Source of the DNA: Deltaproteobacteria bacterium RIFCSPLOWO2_12_FULL_60_19
Lineage (GTDB): Bacteria; Desulfobacterota; Binatia; UBA9968
NCBI GenBank assembly: GCA_001798595.1
Contig: MGSS01000102.1
Coordinates: forward strand, 1-62,659
DNA length: 62,659 nucleotides
Direction: 5' to 3'
Shown here: positions 9,025-15,759 of the stretch, piece by piece
Layout of the letters: each line of letters begins with the position of its first letter
Numbering within the stretch: the stretch's first letter is position 1
Position numbers and translations under genes: made by a program
Notes under the pieces: generated by a model
Told to the model about the DNA's origin: nothing
Database searches by the model: none
Seen by the model: the letters and a program-made list of their open reading frames with translations, nothing else

Positions 9025-10245
9025 ATGGCTGAGCTTTTCCCTTATCCCCGTTTTTCACTGGCCGAGAGAGACCGGCGCTGGCGCGCAGTGCGCGAGCTGA
9101 TGCGCCGGGAGCGGCTCGACGTCATCGTCACGCCGCAGAACACCGGCCACTCGATGGACTATCAGGCGAACACCCGCTATCTGACCCACGTCGGCGGCGG
9201 CGGAGATTCCGACATCGCCGGAGTTTTTCCCGTCGAAGGTGAAGTGACGGCGATCGCAACGTCAGCCGCCCCGCGCTGGCCGACCGTGCAAGAGTGGACT
9301 AAAGATATCCGCGAAGCGCGGCGCAATTACGGCCGGGTGATCGTCGAGCGATTGAAGGAACTTAAAGTCGACCGTGGACGCATAGGCATCACCGGGCTCG
9401 GCGATGTCGAAGGCACGCGCACGCCGGAGGGAACGATTCTCTACGGCACATGGAAGCAGATCCCCGAGGCGTTCCCGAACGCCGAGTTGGTGGATGCCAC
9501 CGACATTCTCGCCGAAGTCCGCTGCGCGAAGAGCCCGGAAGAGATCGAAGTCTTGACCAGGTCGATGGAGATCATCGAGCTGGCGTATCAGGCAGAGATC
9601 GCCGCGGCGCGGCCCGGCGTGAAAGATTGGGACGTGTGGGCCGCGACGCAGAGCGCTTTGATGATGAACGGCTCGGAGATGCCGGTCCACTGCAACTGGG
9701 TGTCGGGAAGGAATCCGGTGCGCACGCTCACCCGCCCCAGCATGCGCCTGCTCGAAAGAGGCGATCTGATTATTAATGAGATTGAGTCGTCGTGGATCGG
9801 CTACAGGTCGCAGGGCGTGCAGCCGGTCTTCGTCGAAGTCGCCGGCGCGGCGCACCTGGAGTTGATCAAAGTGCAGCGCGAGGTTTTTAACCGCGTGTTC
9901 GAGAGCCTTAAGCCGGGCATCACCGTCGGAGAGCTGGCCGAGCTCACGCGGCAGTCGGCCGTTCACGCCGCGCCGAAATCCGGTCCGGCAGCCGGCGCCA
10001 AAGGCGAGCTGACGATGCACGGCCGCGGCGCCGGCGACGACGGCCCGATCATCACCTCTCACGCGCGGAGCCCGAAGCAGCTCGGCGTCGCGCTTCGCGA
10101 AAACATGGTCTTTATCTGCAAGCCCTCGGCGATCGCCGCCGACGGAAAGTCGATCTGCACGTGGGGCGACACGGTAGTCGTCACCCCCACCGGCGGCCGC
10201 CGGTTGGGCAAAAGACCGCACGACCTGGCGGTGTCGGGAAGATAG
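9025..10245 (+). CDS. M24 (creatinase / Xaa-Pro peptidase fold) protein with substituted metal ligands
   Basis: 406 residues from the ATG at 9025 (AAGGA 10 nt upstream). An N-terminal creatinase-like domain is followed by the pita-bread domain from about residue 165. Of the five metal ligands of M24 peptidases, only His332 (MHGRGAG) is evident. The first Asp aligns with Glu252 (GDLIINEIES), the second with Gln263 (GYRSQGVQ), the EP glutamate with Lys366 (ICKPS) and the final Glu with Gly381 (TWGDTVVVT). A metal-free C-N hydrolase such as creatinase is a better model than a peptidase. It ends the ABC operon, so it may act on the imported compound. Its last ~20 codons recur twice downstream. 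Confidence 0.85.
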   Translation: MAELFPYPRFSLAERDRRWRAVRELMRRERLDVIVTPQNTGHSMDYQANTRYLTHVGGGGDSDIAGVFPVEGEVTAIATSAAPRWPTVQEWTKDIREARRNYGRVIVERLKELKVDRGRIGITGLGDVEGTRTPEGTILYGTWKQIPEAFPNAELVDATDILAEVRCAKSPEEIEVLTRSMEIIELAYQAEIAAARPGVKDWDVWAATQSALMMNGSEMPVHCNWVSGRNPVRTLTRPSMRLLERGDLIINEIESSWIGYRSQGVQPVFVEVAGAAHLELIKVQREVFNRVFESLKPGITVGELAELTRQSAVHAAPKSGPAAGAKGELTMHGRGAGDDGPIITSHARSPKQLGVALRENMVFICKPSAIAADGKSICTWGDTVVVTPTGGRRLGKRPHDLAVSGR

Positions 10246-10251
10246 ACACGC

Positions 10252-10554
10252 ATGAAAAGAGGCAACGCTGGAAAGATGCCGAAGAAGTTTGATCTGGAAC
10301 GAGCAGCCGGATTGGAGATCGCGGGGGCTTTGGCAGTCGGTCATGGCCGCCGCCGATCAAGGTCGGCTTCCAAAGGTTCGGTTCGGTTGTCGCGACTGGA
10401 GACTCAACAGGTGTTCGATGCCGCGTACGGTATCGCCAGCCTCATCGAGCGGGTTCCCCGGCGCTCGATTCTTACCCCCAGCGGCCACTCTTTACGTCTG
10501 GAAAAGAAAAAAAACGGCGGCGAACGCACCCTAAGAATTCATCTTAAAGATTAA
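10252..10554 (+). CDS. Small basic protein of unknown function, copy 1 of a local duplication
   Basis: The ATG at 10252 lies 6 nt after the M24 stop. Up to 100 residues are encoded; the last ~69 (from GRRRSRSASKGS to RIHLKD) are almost identical to the protein at 11312-11551. In this frame only a handful of residues differ between copies, whereas an alternative overlapping frame would have about a dozen changes, so selection acts on this frame. The protein is rich in Arg/Lys and has no recognised domain. N-terminal residues before GRRRS are not shared and may not be translated as such. Confidence 0.5.
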   Translation: MKRGNAGKMPKKFDLERAAGLEIAGALAVGHGRRRSRSASKGSVRLSRLETQQVFDAAYGIASLIERVPRRSILTPSGHSLRLEKKKNGGERTLRIHLKD

Positions 10555-10604
10555 GCGATACGAAATTGGACTAGCGACAGTTCAGGCCGCGCAACGGCCA
10601 GAGG

Positions 10605-10646
10605 CTTCGCAAAAGATCGCACGACCCGGCGGTTTTCAGAATTTAA
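10605..10646 (+). pseudogene. Remnant of an M24 gene 3' end (copy 1)
   Basis: In one frame this stretch reads LRKRSHDPAVFRI-stop, matching the C terminus of the upstream M24 protein (RLGKRPHDLAVSGR-stop) and a better preserved remnant at 11568-11630. It has no upstream coding sequence and is a leftover gene end lying between the small basic gene and the HEPN gene. Confidence 0.6.
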
Positions 10647-10670
10647 CGGAAAATTGCTTTAGGTTAAGCT

Positions 10671-11066
10671 TTGTTATATTTTGCATGTGTGGACCTGAAA
10701 CGCGCTCAATCGTCGCTAAAGGCAGCCCAGCGATGTCTGGAGGAGCAACTCTTTGATTCAGCCGTAAGCCGGGCGTACTTTGCGATGTTTCAGGCAGCTA
10801 TCTGTGCTCTCGAAACCCGAGGAATCAAGCGGAGTGAATGGACCCACAAAGGCGTACACAGCGACTTTGTTCAACACTTCGTCCGAGGACGGAAGGTCAT
10901 AGCCGCAAGTTTTGCTAGTGCTCTACCCACGACAATGGAAATTAGGCACATCGCAGATTATCGTCAACCCGGACCGAGCCAGCGACAAGCCGAGCGGGCG
11001 GTTAAATTGGCGCGGGAATTTTCAGAACTTCTCATGAAGGAGGTGATTAATGCCTCGAACCCCTAA
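10671..11066 (+). CDS. HEPN-domain protein
   Basis: About 125-131 residues. The pattern LKAAQRCLEEQLFDSAVSRAYFAMFQAAICALE followed by THKGVHSDFVQHFV and a late DYRQPGPSQRQAERAVKLAREFSELL is that of HEPN helical-bundle proteins, which are often RNases or toxin partners. An R-x4-H stretch (RSEWTH) is present, though whether it is the catalytic one is unsure. The start is unclear: TTG 10671 or GTG 10689; a TATATT box at 10675-10680 would suit near-leaderless initiation at the GTG. It overlaps the next gene by 17 nt. Confidence 0.7.
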   Translation: MLYFACVDLKRAQSSLKAAQRCLEEQLFDSAVSRAYFAMFQAAICALETRGIKRSEWTHKGVHSDFVQHFVRGRKVIAASFASALPTTMEIRHIADYRQPGPSQRQAERAVKLAREFSELLMKEVINASNP

Positions 11067-11319
11067 AACTCCCACCGAACAAGAGCTTTTAGAAACTAAG
11101 CTTTCTGAGCTTACTGCCTTGATTAAAGAGCTGTCCCCACAAGCGCGTGTAGAAATTTCGTTCGAGCGATACGAAGATGAAGACGCGCATATCGACGTGT
11201 ATCCGCCTTCTTCGGTTAACCCTGGAGAGGTCGCCCGCATCGAGACAACGATAGGAGAACGCTGTAACGACGTACTCCTCGACACCGGTCTCTTTATCGT
11301 AGGCGCCGTGTGTGATTGA
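11050..11319 (+). CDS. Small acidic partner of the HEPN protein
   Basis: An 89-residue acidic protein (ISFERYEDEDAHIDVYPP and DTGLFIVGAV near the end) not recognised as any named family. It starts inside the HEPN gene after an AAGGAGGTGATTA ribosome site, and its stop overlaps the following small gene. Tight overlap with a HEPN gene suggests a functional pair, possibly an antitoxin or binding partner. It is not the nucleotidyltransferase usually paired with HEPN proteins. Confidence 0.6.
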   Translation: MPRTPKTPTEQELLETKLSELTALIKELSPQARVEISFERYEDEDAHIDVYPPSSVNPGEVARIETTIGERCNDVLLDTGLFIVGAVCD

Positions 11320-11551
11320 TAAGACTATAGGCCGCAAACATGGCCGCCGTCGATCAAAGTCGGCTTCTAAAGGCTCAGTTCGGTTGTCACGCCTGGAAAC
11401 TCAACAGGTGTTCGATGCCGCGTATAGTATCGCCAGCCTCATCGACCGGGTTCCCCGGCGCTCGATTCTTACCCCCAGCGGCCACTCTTTACGCCTGGAA
11501 AAGAAAAAAAACGGCGGCGGACGCACCCTAAGAATTCATCTCAAGGATTAA
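11312..11551 (+). CDS. Small basic protein of unknown function, copy 2
   Basis: 79 residues from GTG 11312, overlapping the stop of the acidic partner (8-nt overlap), so it forms a three-gene unit with HEPN and partner. It is the paralogue of the protein at 10252-10554, differing at roughly five of the last 69 residues. The nucleotide duplication continues past the stop codon into the M24 3'-end remnant, so the duplicated block is about 300 bp. Confidence 0.55.
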   Translation: MIDKTIGRKHGRRRSKSASKGSVRLSRLETQQVFDAAYSIASLIDRVPRRSILTPSGHSLRLEKKKNGGGRTLRIHLKD

Positions 11552-11567
11552 ATCCGTTAGCGACGCC

Positions 11568-11630
11568 ATCCCCACCGGCGGCCGCCGCCTCGGCAAGAGG
11601 CCGCACGACCTGACGGTTTTCAGAATTTAG
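11568..11630 (+). pseudogene. Remnant of an M24 gene 3' end (copy 2)
   Basis: This reads IPTGGRRLGKRPHDLTVFRI-stop, nearly the same as the last 20 residues of the intact M24 protein 1.3 kb upstream (TPTGGRRLGKRPHDLAVSGR-stop). There is no rest of a gene before it: the small basic gene ends 17 bp upstream. It marks the far edge of the HEPN-bearing insertion. Confidence 0.75.
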
Positions 11631-11669
11631 CGAAAGATTTTGAGCATTCTTAGCGCCAGTCGTAGGCGC

Positions 11670-11891
11670 TCAGGGGTCCGTCTTTTTCAACATCTCGCTG
11701 ACGGCACTCCGGAGCTTTCTCCGATCCATCTCCTCCACAGATTCAAACTCGCACATTTCTCCGAGAGAAACCTTTAGGGCTTCCGCAAGGCGCAAGAGCA
11801 GGTCGAGCGTAGGATTCTCCGTCCCACGTTCGATATTACTGACGTATTGCGCGCTAATACCAGCCCGTTCGGCTAGTTTTTCCTGTGACAA
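11670..11891 (-). CDS. XRE-family transcriptional regulator, start uncertain
   Basis: The HTH_3 domain reads SQEKLAERAGISAQYVSNIERGTENPTLDLLLRLAEAL, then a short helical tail. The only standard start is TTG at 11889-11891, but that omits helix 1: the frame continues upstream as LLGKRIREIRKRQA (to about 11933), which fits the family exactly. No ATG, GTG or TTG exists there, so either a rare start codon is used near 11928-11933, behind an AGGGAG site, or the gene is decaying. It lies 55 bp downstream of the PIN gene on the same strand. Confidence 0.75.
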   Translation of the reverse strand: MSQEKLAERAGISAQYVSNIERGTENPTLDLLLRLAEALKVSLGEMCEFESVEEMDRRKLRSAVSEMLKKTDP

Positions 11892-11946
11892 CGCCTGCCG
11901 TTTTCGTATTTCCCTGATTCTTTTGCCTAATAGTGGCCCGCGCTCC

Positions 11947-12381
11947 CTACAGATAATCCTCGGGAGTCTTATACGGGATCACGTCGGCGATAGCCCGAAA
12001 GTGGTGGTCATAGGCGACGATCGCCTCACACCTTGCGATGTGGGCGCTTACCGCATGGGGGATGTCACTGGCATCTTTTAATGCTACGAACCTTCCGGCG
12101 AGACGTCTTCTCTCCGTCCGAGATGAGAAAGGTAGAATACGCAGCGGAAGTTGAAGTATCTTCTCCAAAGCGGCCTTTCCAAAACTGCATCCCGTGTCGA
12201 AGTCGGGGGCATTTTCGAGCGCGAAGACATAGAGCTCGTGCAGCGCATAGAAGGAAGTCGCAGCCACGACCAGTCCAGAGCTGATTTTGGCGAACAGCCG
12301 GTCCACGGCTCTGGAACGCTCGACTTCGGTAGAATGGGTGAGCGTATAGACGAGAAGAACGGAGGTGTCGAGATAAACCAA
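11947..12381 (-). CDS. PIN-domain toxin (VapC-like)
   Basis: 144 residues. The first catalytic aspartate is in MVYLDTSVLLV (Asp5), and DASDIPHAVSAHIARCEAIVAYD supplies the later acidic residues and conserved C-terminal strand of PIN nucleases. The start is TTG, directly abutting the stop of the upstream 54-residue gene (TAG-TTG), as in vapBC operons. Such toxins cleave RNA. Confidence 0.82.
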   Translation of the reverse strand: MVYLDTSVLLVYTLTHSTEVERSRAVDRLFAKISSGLVVAATSFYALHELYVFALENAPDFDTGCSFGKAALEKILQLPLRILPFSSRTERRRLAGRFVALKDASDIPHAVSAHIARCEAIVAYDHHFRAIADVIPYKTPEDYL

Positions 12382-12546
12382 CTATTTCGTGCCCGTTGCC
12401 CGCTTGGCTGCGGGAAGCCTGCGTGTCGATACCATCAGTTCTTTCTGACTGGCCAGGATCCGTCCTAGGCTACTCTTCCGGGCGCGATGCAGAAGCTTGT
12501 CGACCGACTTGCCGCGAATATATTTTCCGAAATCCTTAAGCTCCAT
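12382..12546 (-). CDS. Putative antitoxin upstream of the PIN toxin
   Basis: A 54-residue basic ORF (MELKDFGKYIRGKSVDKLL to KRATGTK) ends exactly where the PIN gene starts. Size, position and zero spacing fit a VapB-like antitoxin, but no standard AbrB or RHH DNA-binding motif is evident. Roughly 170 bp of non-coding sequence separates it from lnt. Confidence 0.55.
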   Translation of the reverse strand: MELKDFGKYIRGKSVDKLLHRARKSSLGRILASQKELMVSTRRLPAAKRATGTK

Positions 12547-12718
12547 GATGACAGTCTACCCCTGCTAGGACTGTAGTGTCAACCGCATCGAAATCAATAT
12601 CTAATCGAGATACTAAAGCCTCTTTCCAAAGATCTCCACCGCCGCAATGCAAGTATTGATGTGGATGGTGAGGGTGTCCTTCGTGTGCGCCGCATAGCCG
12701 CCACTCTGCCTGCCTCAC

Positions 12719-14266
12719 TCACTTGCCCCTTCTCCAGCGCGACAAAACTATCGCGAGCGATGCAACGACCATCATCCACGCAAACCAATCTCCGTATCTC
12801 ACATAAAACGTCTCGCCGGTCATGATGGGAACGCTCGCGGTCAGGACTCCGGGAGTAAACGTCGGCAGGTTTTTTACCATCTCACCCCTGGGATCGATGA
12901 TTGCCGTCAAGCCCGTGTTCGTCACGCGGACGAGGCTGCGGCGCGTCTCGATGGCGCGCCACTGGGCGAGGCGGGCATGCTGCCACGGGGCCACCGTGTC
13001 GCCGAACCAGGCGTCGTTGGTGAGGTTGACGAGAATATCCGCGCTTTTCTCCCGAACGAATCGTCGAGCCAGCTCAGGCATCAGGTCTTCGTAGCAGATA
13101 AGCGGTGCGACTCTGATGCCGTTAGCGATATCCAGCGTGACCGGTCCATTGCCGCGCGTAAAGCCGTCGCCGATGGGCGGCACGCCCGGCACCTTGGAGA
13201 AAACAGCCGCAAACGGAAGGTATTCGCCGAAGGCGAGCAACACCTGCTTGTGGTAATGCCCTTTCACGTTGCCTCGCGAATCGATAAGAAAAGCGCTGTT
13301 GAACACTTTGGCGTCCGGCGACCTGGGATCCCCGCGAAAGCTTCGCGCGCCGAAGATCAACGCGCTATCCGTCGGCAGCGCTGGAACCATCTCCGCCGGC
13401 AGGTTCTGCGCGTCCTCCGGCACCCAGGCCTCGACCGCGCTCTCGGGCCAGATGTAGAGAGCCGCGTTGCGGCTCTTCTCCGTCAGCTCGAGGTAGGACT
13501 TGAGATTGCTCTCCAGGAAAGCGGTCTTCCATTTGTATTTGATGTCGATGCTCCCCTGAATCGCCGCGATCTCTAACCTCTTAGCCGCGCGCATCGCCAG
13601 GGCCACGCTGTTGAGCCGTGACTCGCCGTAGAACAGAGCCGCGATCGTGAAAACGCCAAGGACGGCCACGCCAGTAACGAGATCCTTCGCTTTGCCGCTT
13701 CGCTCGAACAGCGCGGCATAAACGAGGGCATTGAGCCAGACCAGAAGAAAGCTTGTGCCGTAGGGGCCGGCGAGATCGGCGGTCTGGATGAGAGCGAGAA
13801 ACGCCGACTGACTGTTCGCCAAGTGCCACGGAAAAATCTGCGGGAACACAAACTCTATCGCCACCCAGAGGAGCGCAGGAAACAAATAGAGCGGCCCAAG
13901 CCCGCTCAGGCGCGTGAGCAGGGCGAACAGCGCAATCGGAATAGACTGGCTCACACCGAACAGCAAAAGGCCCAGTTCGCTCAGGCCGGGCGGAATTCCG
14001 CCAAAGACCCTCATCGTATGATCGACCCAATAGAATCCGGTCGCGAGCGTCACCGCGCCGCCAAGCCAGGATATGAGAAATGTCTCGCGCAAAGTCGCAG
14101 CGCGACGAACGAGCCAGAAGAGCGGGACCAGCGCAACCCACGCCAGCGGAAACAGACTGGGCTGGAGAAATGGCAACGCGACTGCGACGCCCCCGATGGA
14201 CGCCGCAAGCAGGAGATGCTTGGTAGACGCTGACAGCATCAGGTCGTTTTGCGCGGAAAGGGCCAT
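12719..14266 (-). CDS. lnt: Apolipoprotein N-acyltransferase
   Basis: About 515 residues. Several N-terminal membrane segments precede a periplasmic nitrilase-like domain holding the Glu-Lys-Cys triad: Glu in IWPESAVE, Lys in GHYHKQVLLAFGEYLPF and Cys in PLICYEDLMPE. NLTNDAWFGD is the family signature. The enzyme N-acylates lipoproteins in the inner membrane, so the cell has an outer membrane. The frame is open to 14443, but that extension is encoded by a hairpin repeat; the ATG at 14266 (MALSAQN) or 14239 (MLSAST) is more credible. Confidence 0.93.
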   Translation of the reverse strand: MALSAQNDLMLSASTKHLLLAASIGGVAVALPFLQPSLFPLAWVALVPLFWLVRRAATLRETFLISWLGGAVTLATGFYWVDHTMRVFGGIPPGLSELGLLLFGVSQSIPIALFALLTRLSGLGPLYLFPALLWVAIEFVFPQIFPWHLANSQSAFLALIQTADLAGPYGTSFLLVWLNALVYAALFERSGKAKDLVTGVAVLGVFTIAALFYGESRLNSVALAMRAAKRLEIAAIQGSIDIKYKWKTAFLESNLKSYLELTEKSRNAALYIWPESAVEAWVPEDAQNLPAEMVPALPTDSALIFGARSFRGDPRSPDAKVFNSAFLIDSRGNVKGHYHKQVLLAFGEYLPFAAVFSKVPGVPPIGDGFTRGNGPVTLDIANGIRVAPLICYEDLMPELARRFVREKSADILVNLTNDAWFGDTVAPWQHARLAQWRAIETRRSLVRVTNTGLTAIIDPRGEMVKNLPTFTPGVLTASVPIMTGETFYVRYGDWFAWMMVVASLAIVLSRWRRGK

Positions 14267-14285
14267 TGAAAGTTTATTCGTCGAA

Positions 14286-14415
14286 GCTGAACGCCGCCAC
14301 CCGCTCTCCGAGCCTGCGCATCGGTTCGTGGCTCGTGCTCGTCTCTCGTGCTCGGCCCCTCTCCCCCACGAGCACGAACACGAGCACGCTCCGGAAAGCG
14401 GGCGGCGGCGTTCAG
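14286..14415. repeat. Long imperfect hairpin with CTCGTG / CACGAG word arms
   Basis: Outer arms GCTGAACGCCGCC (14286 on) and its complement (ending 14415) extend about 28 bp with few mismatches. Inside are arms built from reiterated TCGTGCTCG (14324-14353) and CACGAGCACGAA (14367-14388). It is one of eight such word-repeat structures in the window, and it makes a spurious N-terminal extension to the lnt frame. Confidence 0.75.
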
Positions 14416-14513
14416 CCGGATCCTGAATGTTAAGGAACCTCAAGCTATCACATCATTTGGAAAGGTTGTAGCCTCTTGCCGGCAAGCGGGCGGAAGATAA
14501 CGTCGCAGAACTG

Positions 14514-14540
14514 TTGACAGAACAATGCTTCATATATAAA
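14514..14540 (+). promoter_or_regulatory. Candidate sigma-70 promoter for the SBP-UbiD-cupin units
   Basis: TTGACA (14514-14519) is followed after 15 bp by TATAAA (14535-14540), an AT-rich box in otherwise GC-rich DNA, 65 bp before the start of the first binding-protein gene of the UbiD region. Spacing is a little short of the optimum. Confidence 0.45.
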
Positions 14541-14604
14541 AGGTTGATTTGTGAAACGATCCCGAACGGCCGCCAGGCCCGCTTTGAAGAAGTATGAGGA
14601 GAGT

Positions 14605-15723
14605 ATGAAGAAATCACTGCCTATTCTCTGGCTTGCGTTGGCGTTGGTCGCCGCCCCATCTTTGACACCCGCTCAAACGGCCAAGCCGGGCGGAAAGACG
14701 GAATGGGACGGCACCGTTGAGCTGGCGAAAAAAGAAGGGAAAGTGGTCGTCTCCATCCCGGCCAGCGCGGAACTTAGAAAGTTGATCGAGGAGACGTTCA
14801 AAAAGCGTTTCACAGCCATCGACATCGAGCTTGTGCCGAGTCGCGGCACCGCAATCATCACCCGGATCACTAGCGAAGCGAAAGCGGGCGTGCGTAACTT
14901 CGACATTCACATCGGCGGCTCCAACTCCGCGGTCAGCGGCCTGCTCGCGGAAGGCATTCTCGAACCCATTGAGCCTTATCTGATCCTCCCGGAGGTCAAG
15001 GATCCCAAGCAGTGGTGGGGCGGCCACATGTGGGTGGACCGGGCCAAGCGGTATATCTACAGCTTCCAGGCCTACCTTACCGAGAGCATGTGGCGCAACG
15101 AGAGCCTGGCCAAGGCGGACGAGTTCCGCAGCTACGATGATTTGTTGAATCCCAAGTGGCGCGGCAAGATCGGCATCCTTGATCCTCGCACGCCGGGCGC
15201 CGGTGACTCGAACTGGGCGTATATCTGGTTGGTGAAAGGCGAAGAGTATCTAAAAAAATTGGCCGCGCAAAATCTTCTCGTCGGGCGCGATCAGCGAGTC
15301 CTCGGAGAAAGTCTCGCCAAAGGCAAAGTCGCCGTGGTGATCGGGTTGACCTACTACTCGCTCTTGCCCTTCGTCAACGCGGGACTTCCCGTTAAACCGC
15401 TGCCTCCGCTGAAAGAAGGAACCTACGGCACGGGAGGGAGCGGCAACCTGACGATTATCAAGAATCCGCCCCATCCGAACGGGACCAAGGTCTTCGTCAA
15501 CTGGCTCCTCGGCAAAGAAGGCCAGGAGATCACGACTAAAGCCCTGGGGCAGGCGACCCGGCGCCTCGACGTCGACACTCAGTGGCTAAAAAGTCTCGGC
15601 GTCATACCCGCAAAGGACGCTCTGTCGGTCAAAGAGTACCTCGACGCCGAGAACCAGTCTGAAGATCGGCTGGAAAAAGTGCGCGAGCCGGCGGTCAAGG
15701 TCGCCCACAAACTGTTTAATTAG
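14605..15723 (+). CDS. Extracellular solute-binding protein of UbiD unit 1
   Basis: 372 residues from the ATG at 14605 (GAGGAGAG 2-9 nt upstream); upstream in-frame GTG at 14551 is less likely. The signal peptide ends near PAQTA. Motifs: ELAKKEGKVVVSIPASAEL at the mature start, FDIHIGGSNSAV, WWGGHMWVD, SYDDLLNPKWRGKIGILDPR, FVNWLLGKEGQ. It is the closest relative of the proteins at 18476 and 21141. No permease or ATPase accompanies it; a UbiD decarboxylase follows 36 bp later. Confidence 0.88.
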   Translation: MKKSLPILWLALALVAAPSLTPAQTAKPGGKTEWDGTVELAKKEGKVVVSIPASAELRKLIEETFKKRFTAIDIELVPSRGTAIITRITSEAKAGVRNFDIHIGGSNSAVSGLLAEGILEPIEPYLILPEVKDPKQWWGGHMWVDRAKRYIYSFQAYLTESMWRNESLAKADEFRSYDDLLNPKWRGKIGILDPRTPGAGDSNWAYIWLVKGEEYLKKLAAQNLLVGRDQRVLGESLAKGKVAVVIGLTYYSLLPFVNAGLPVKPLPPLKEGTYGTGGSGNLTIIKNPPHPNGTKVFVNWLLGKEGQEITTKALGQATRRLDVDTQWLKSLGVIPAKDALSVKEYLDAENQSEDRLEKVREPAVKVAHKLFN

Positions 15724-15759
15724 GTCGTTGAAGGAAAAATCCTGTCACTGGAGATGCTT

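Noticed and set aside
9262-10344. 360-residue minus-strand open frame
   Set aside because: Antisense of the M24 gene; no ribosome site and no recognisable motif.
14267-14443. 59-residue N-terminal extension of Lnt
   Set aside because: It is encoded by a hairpin word repeat, lacks membrane character and has no ribosome site.
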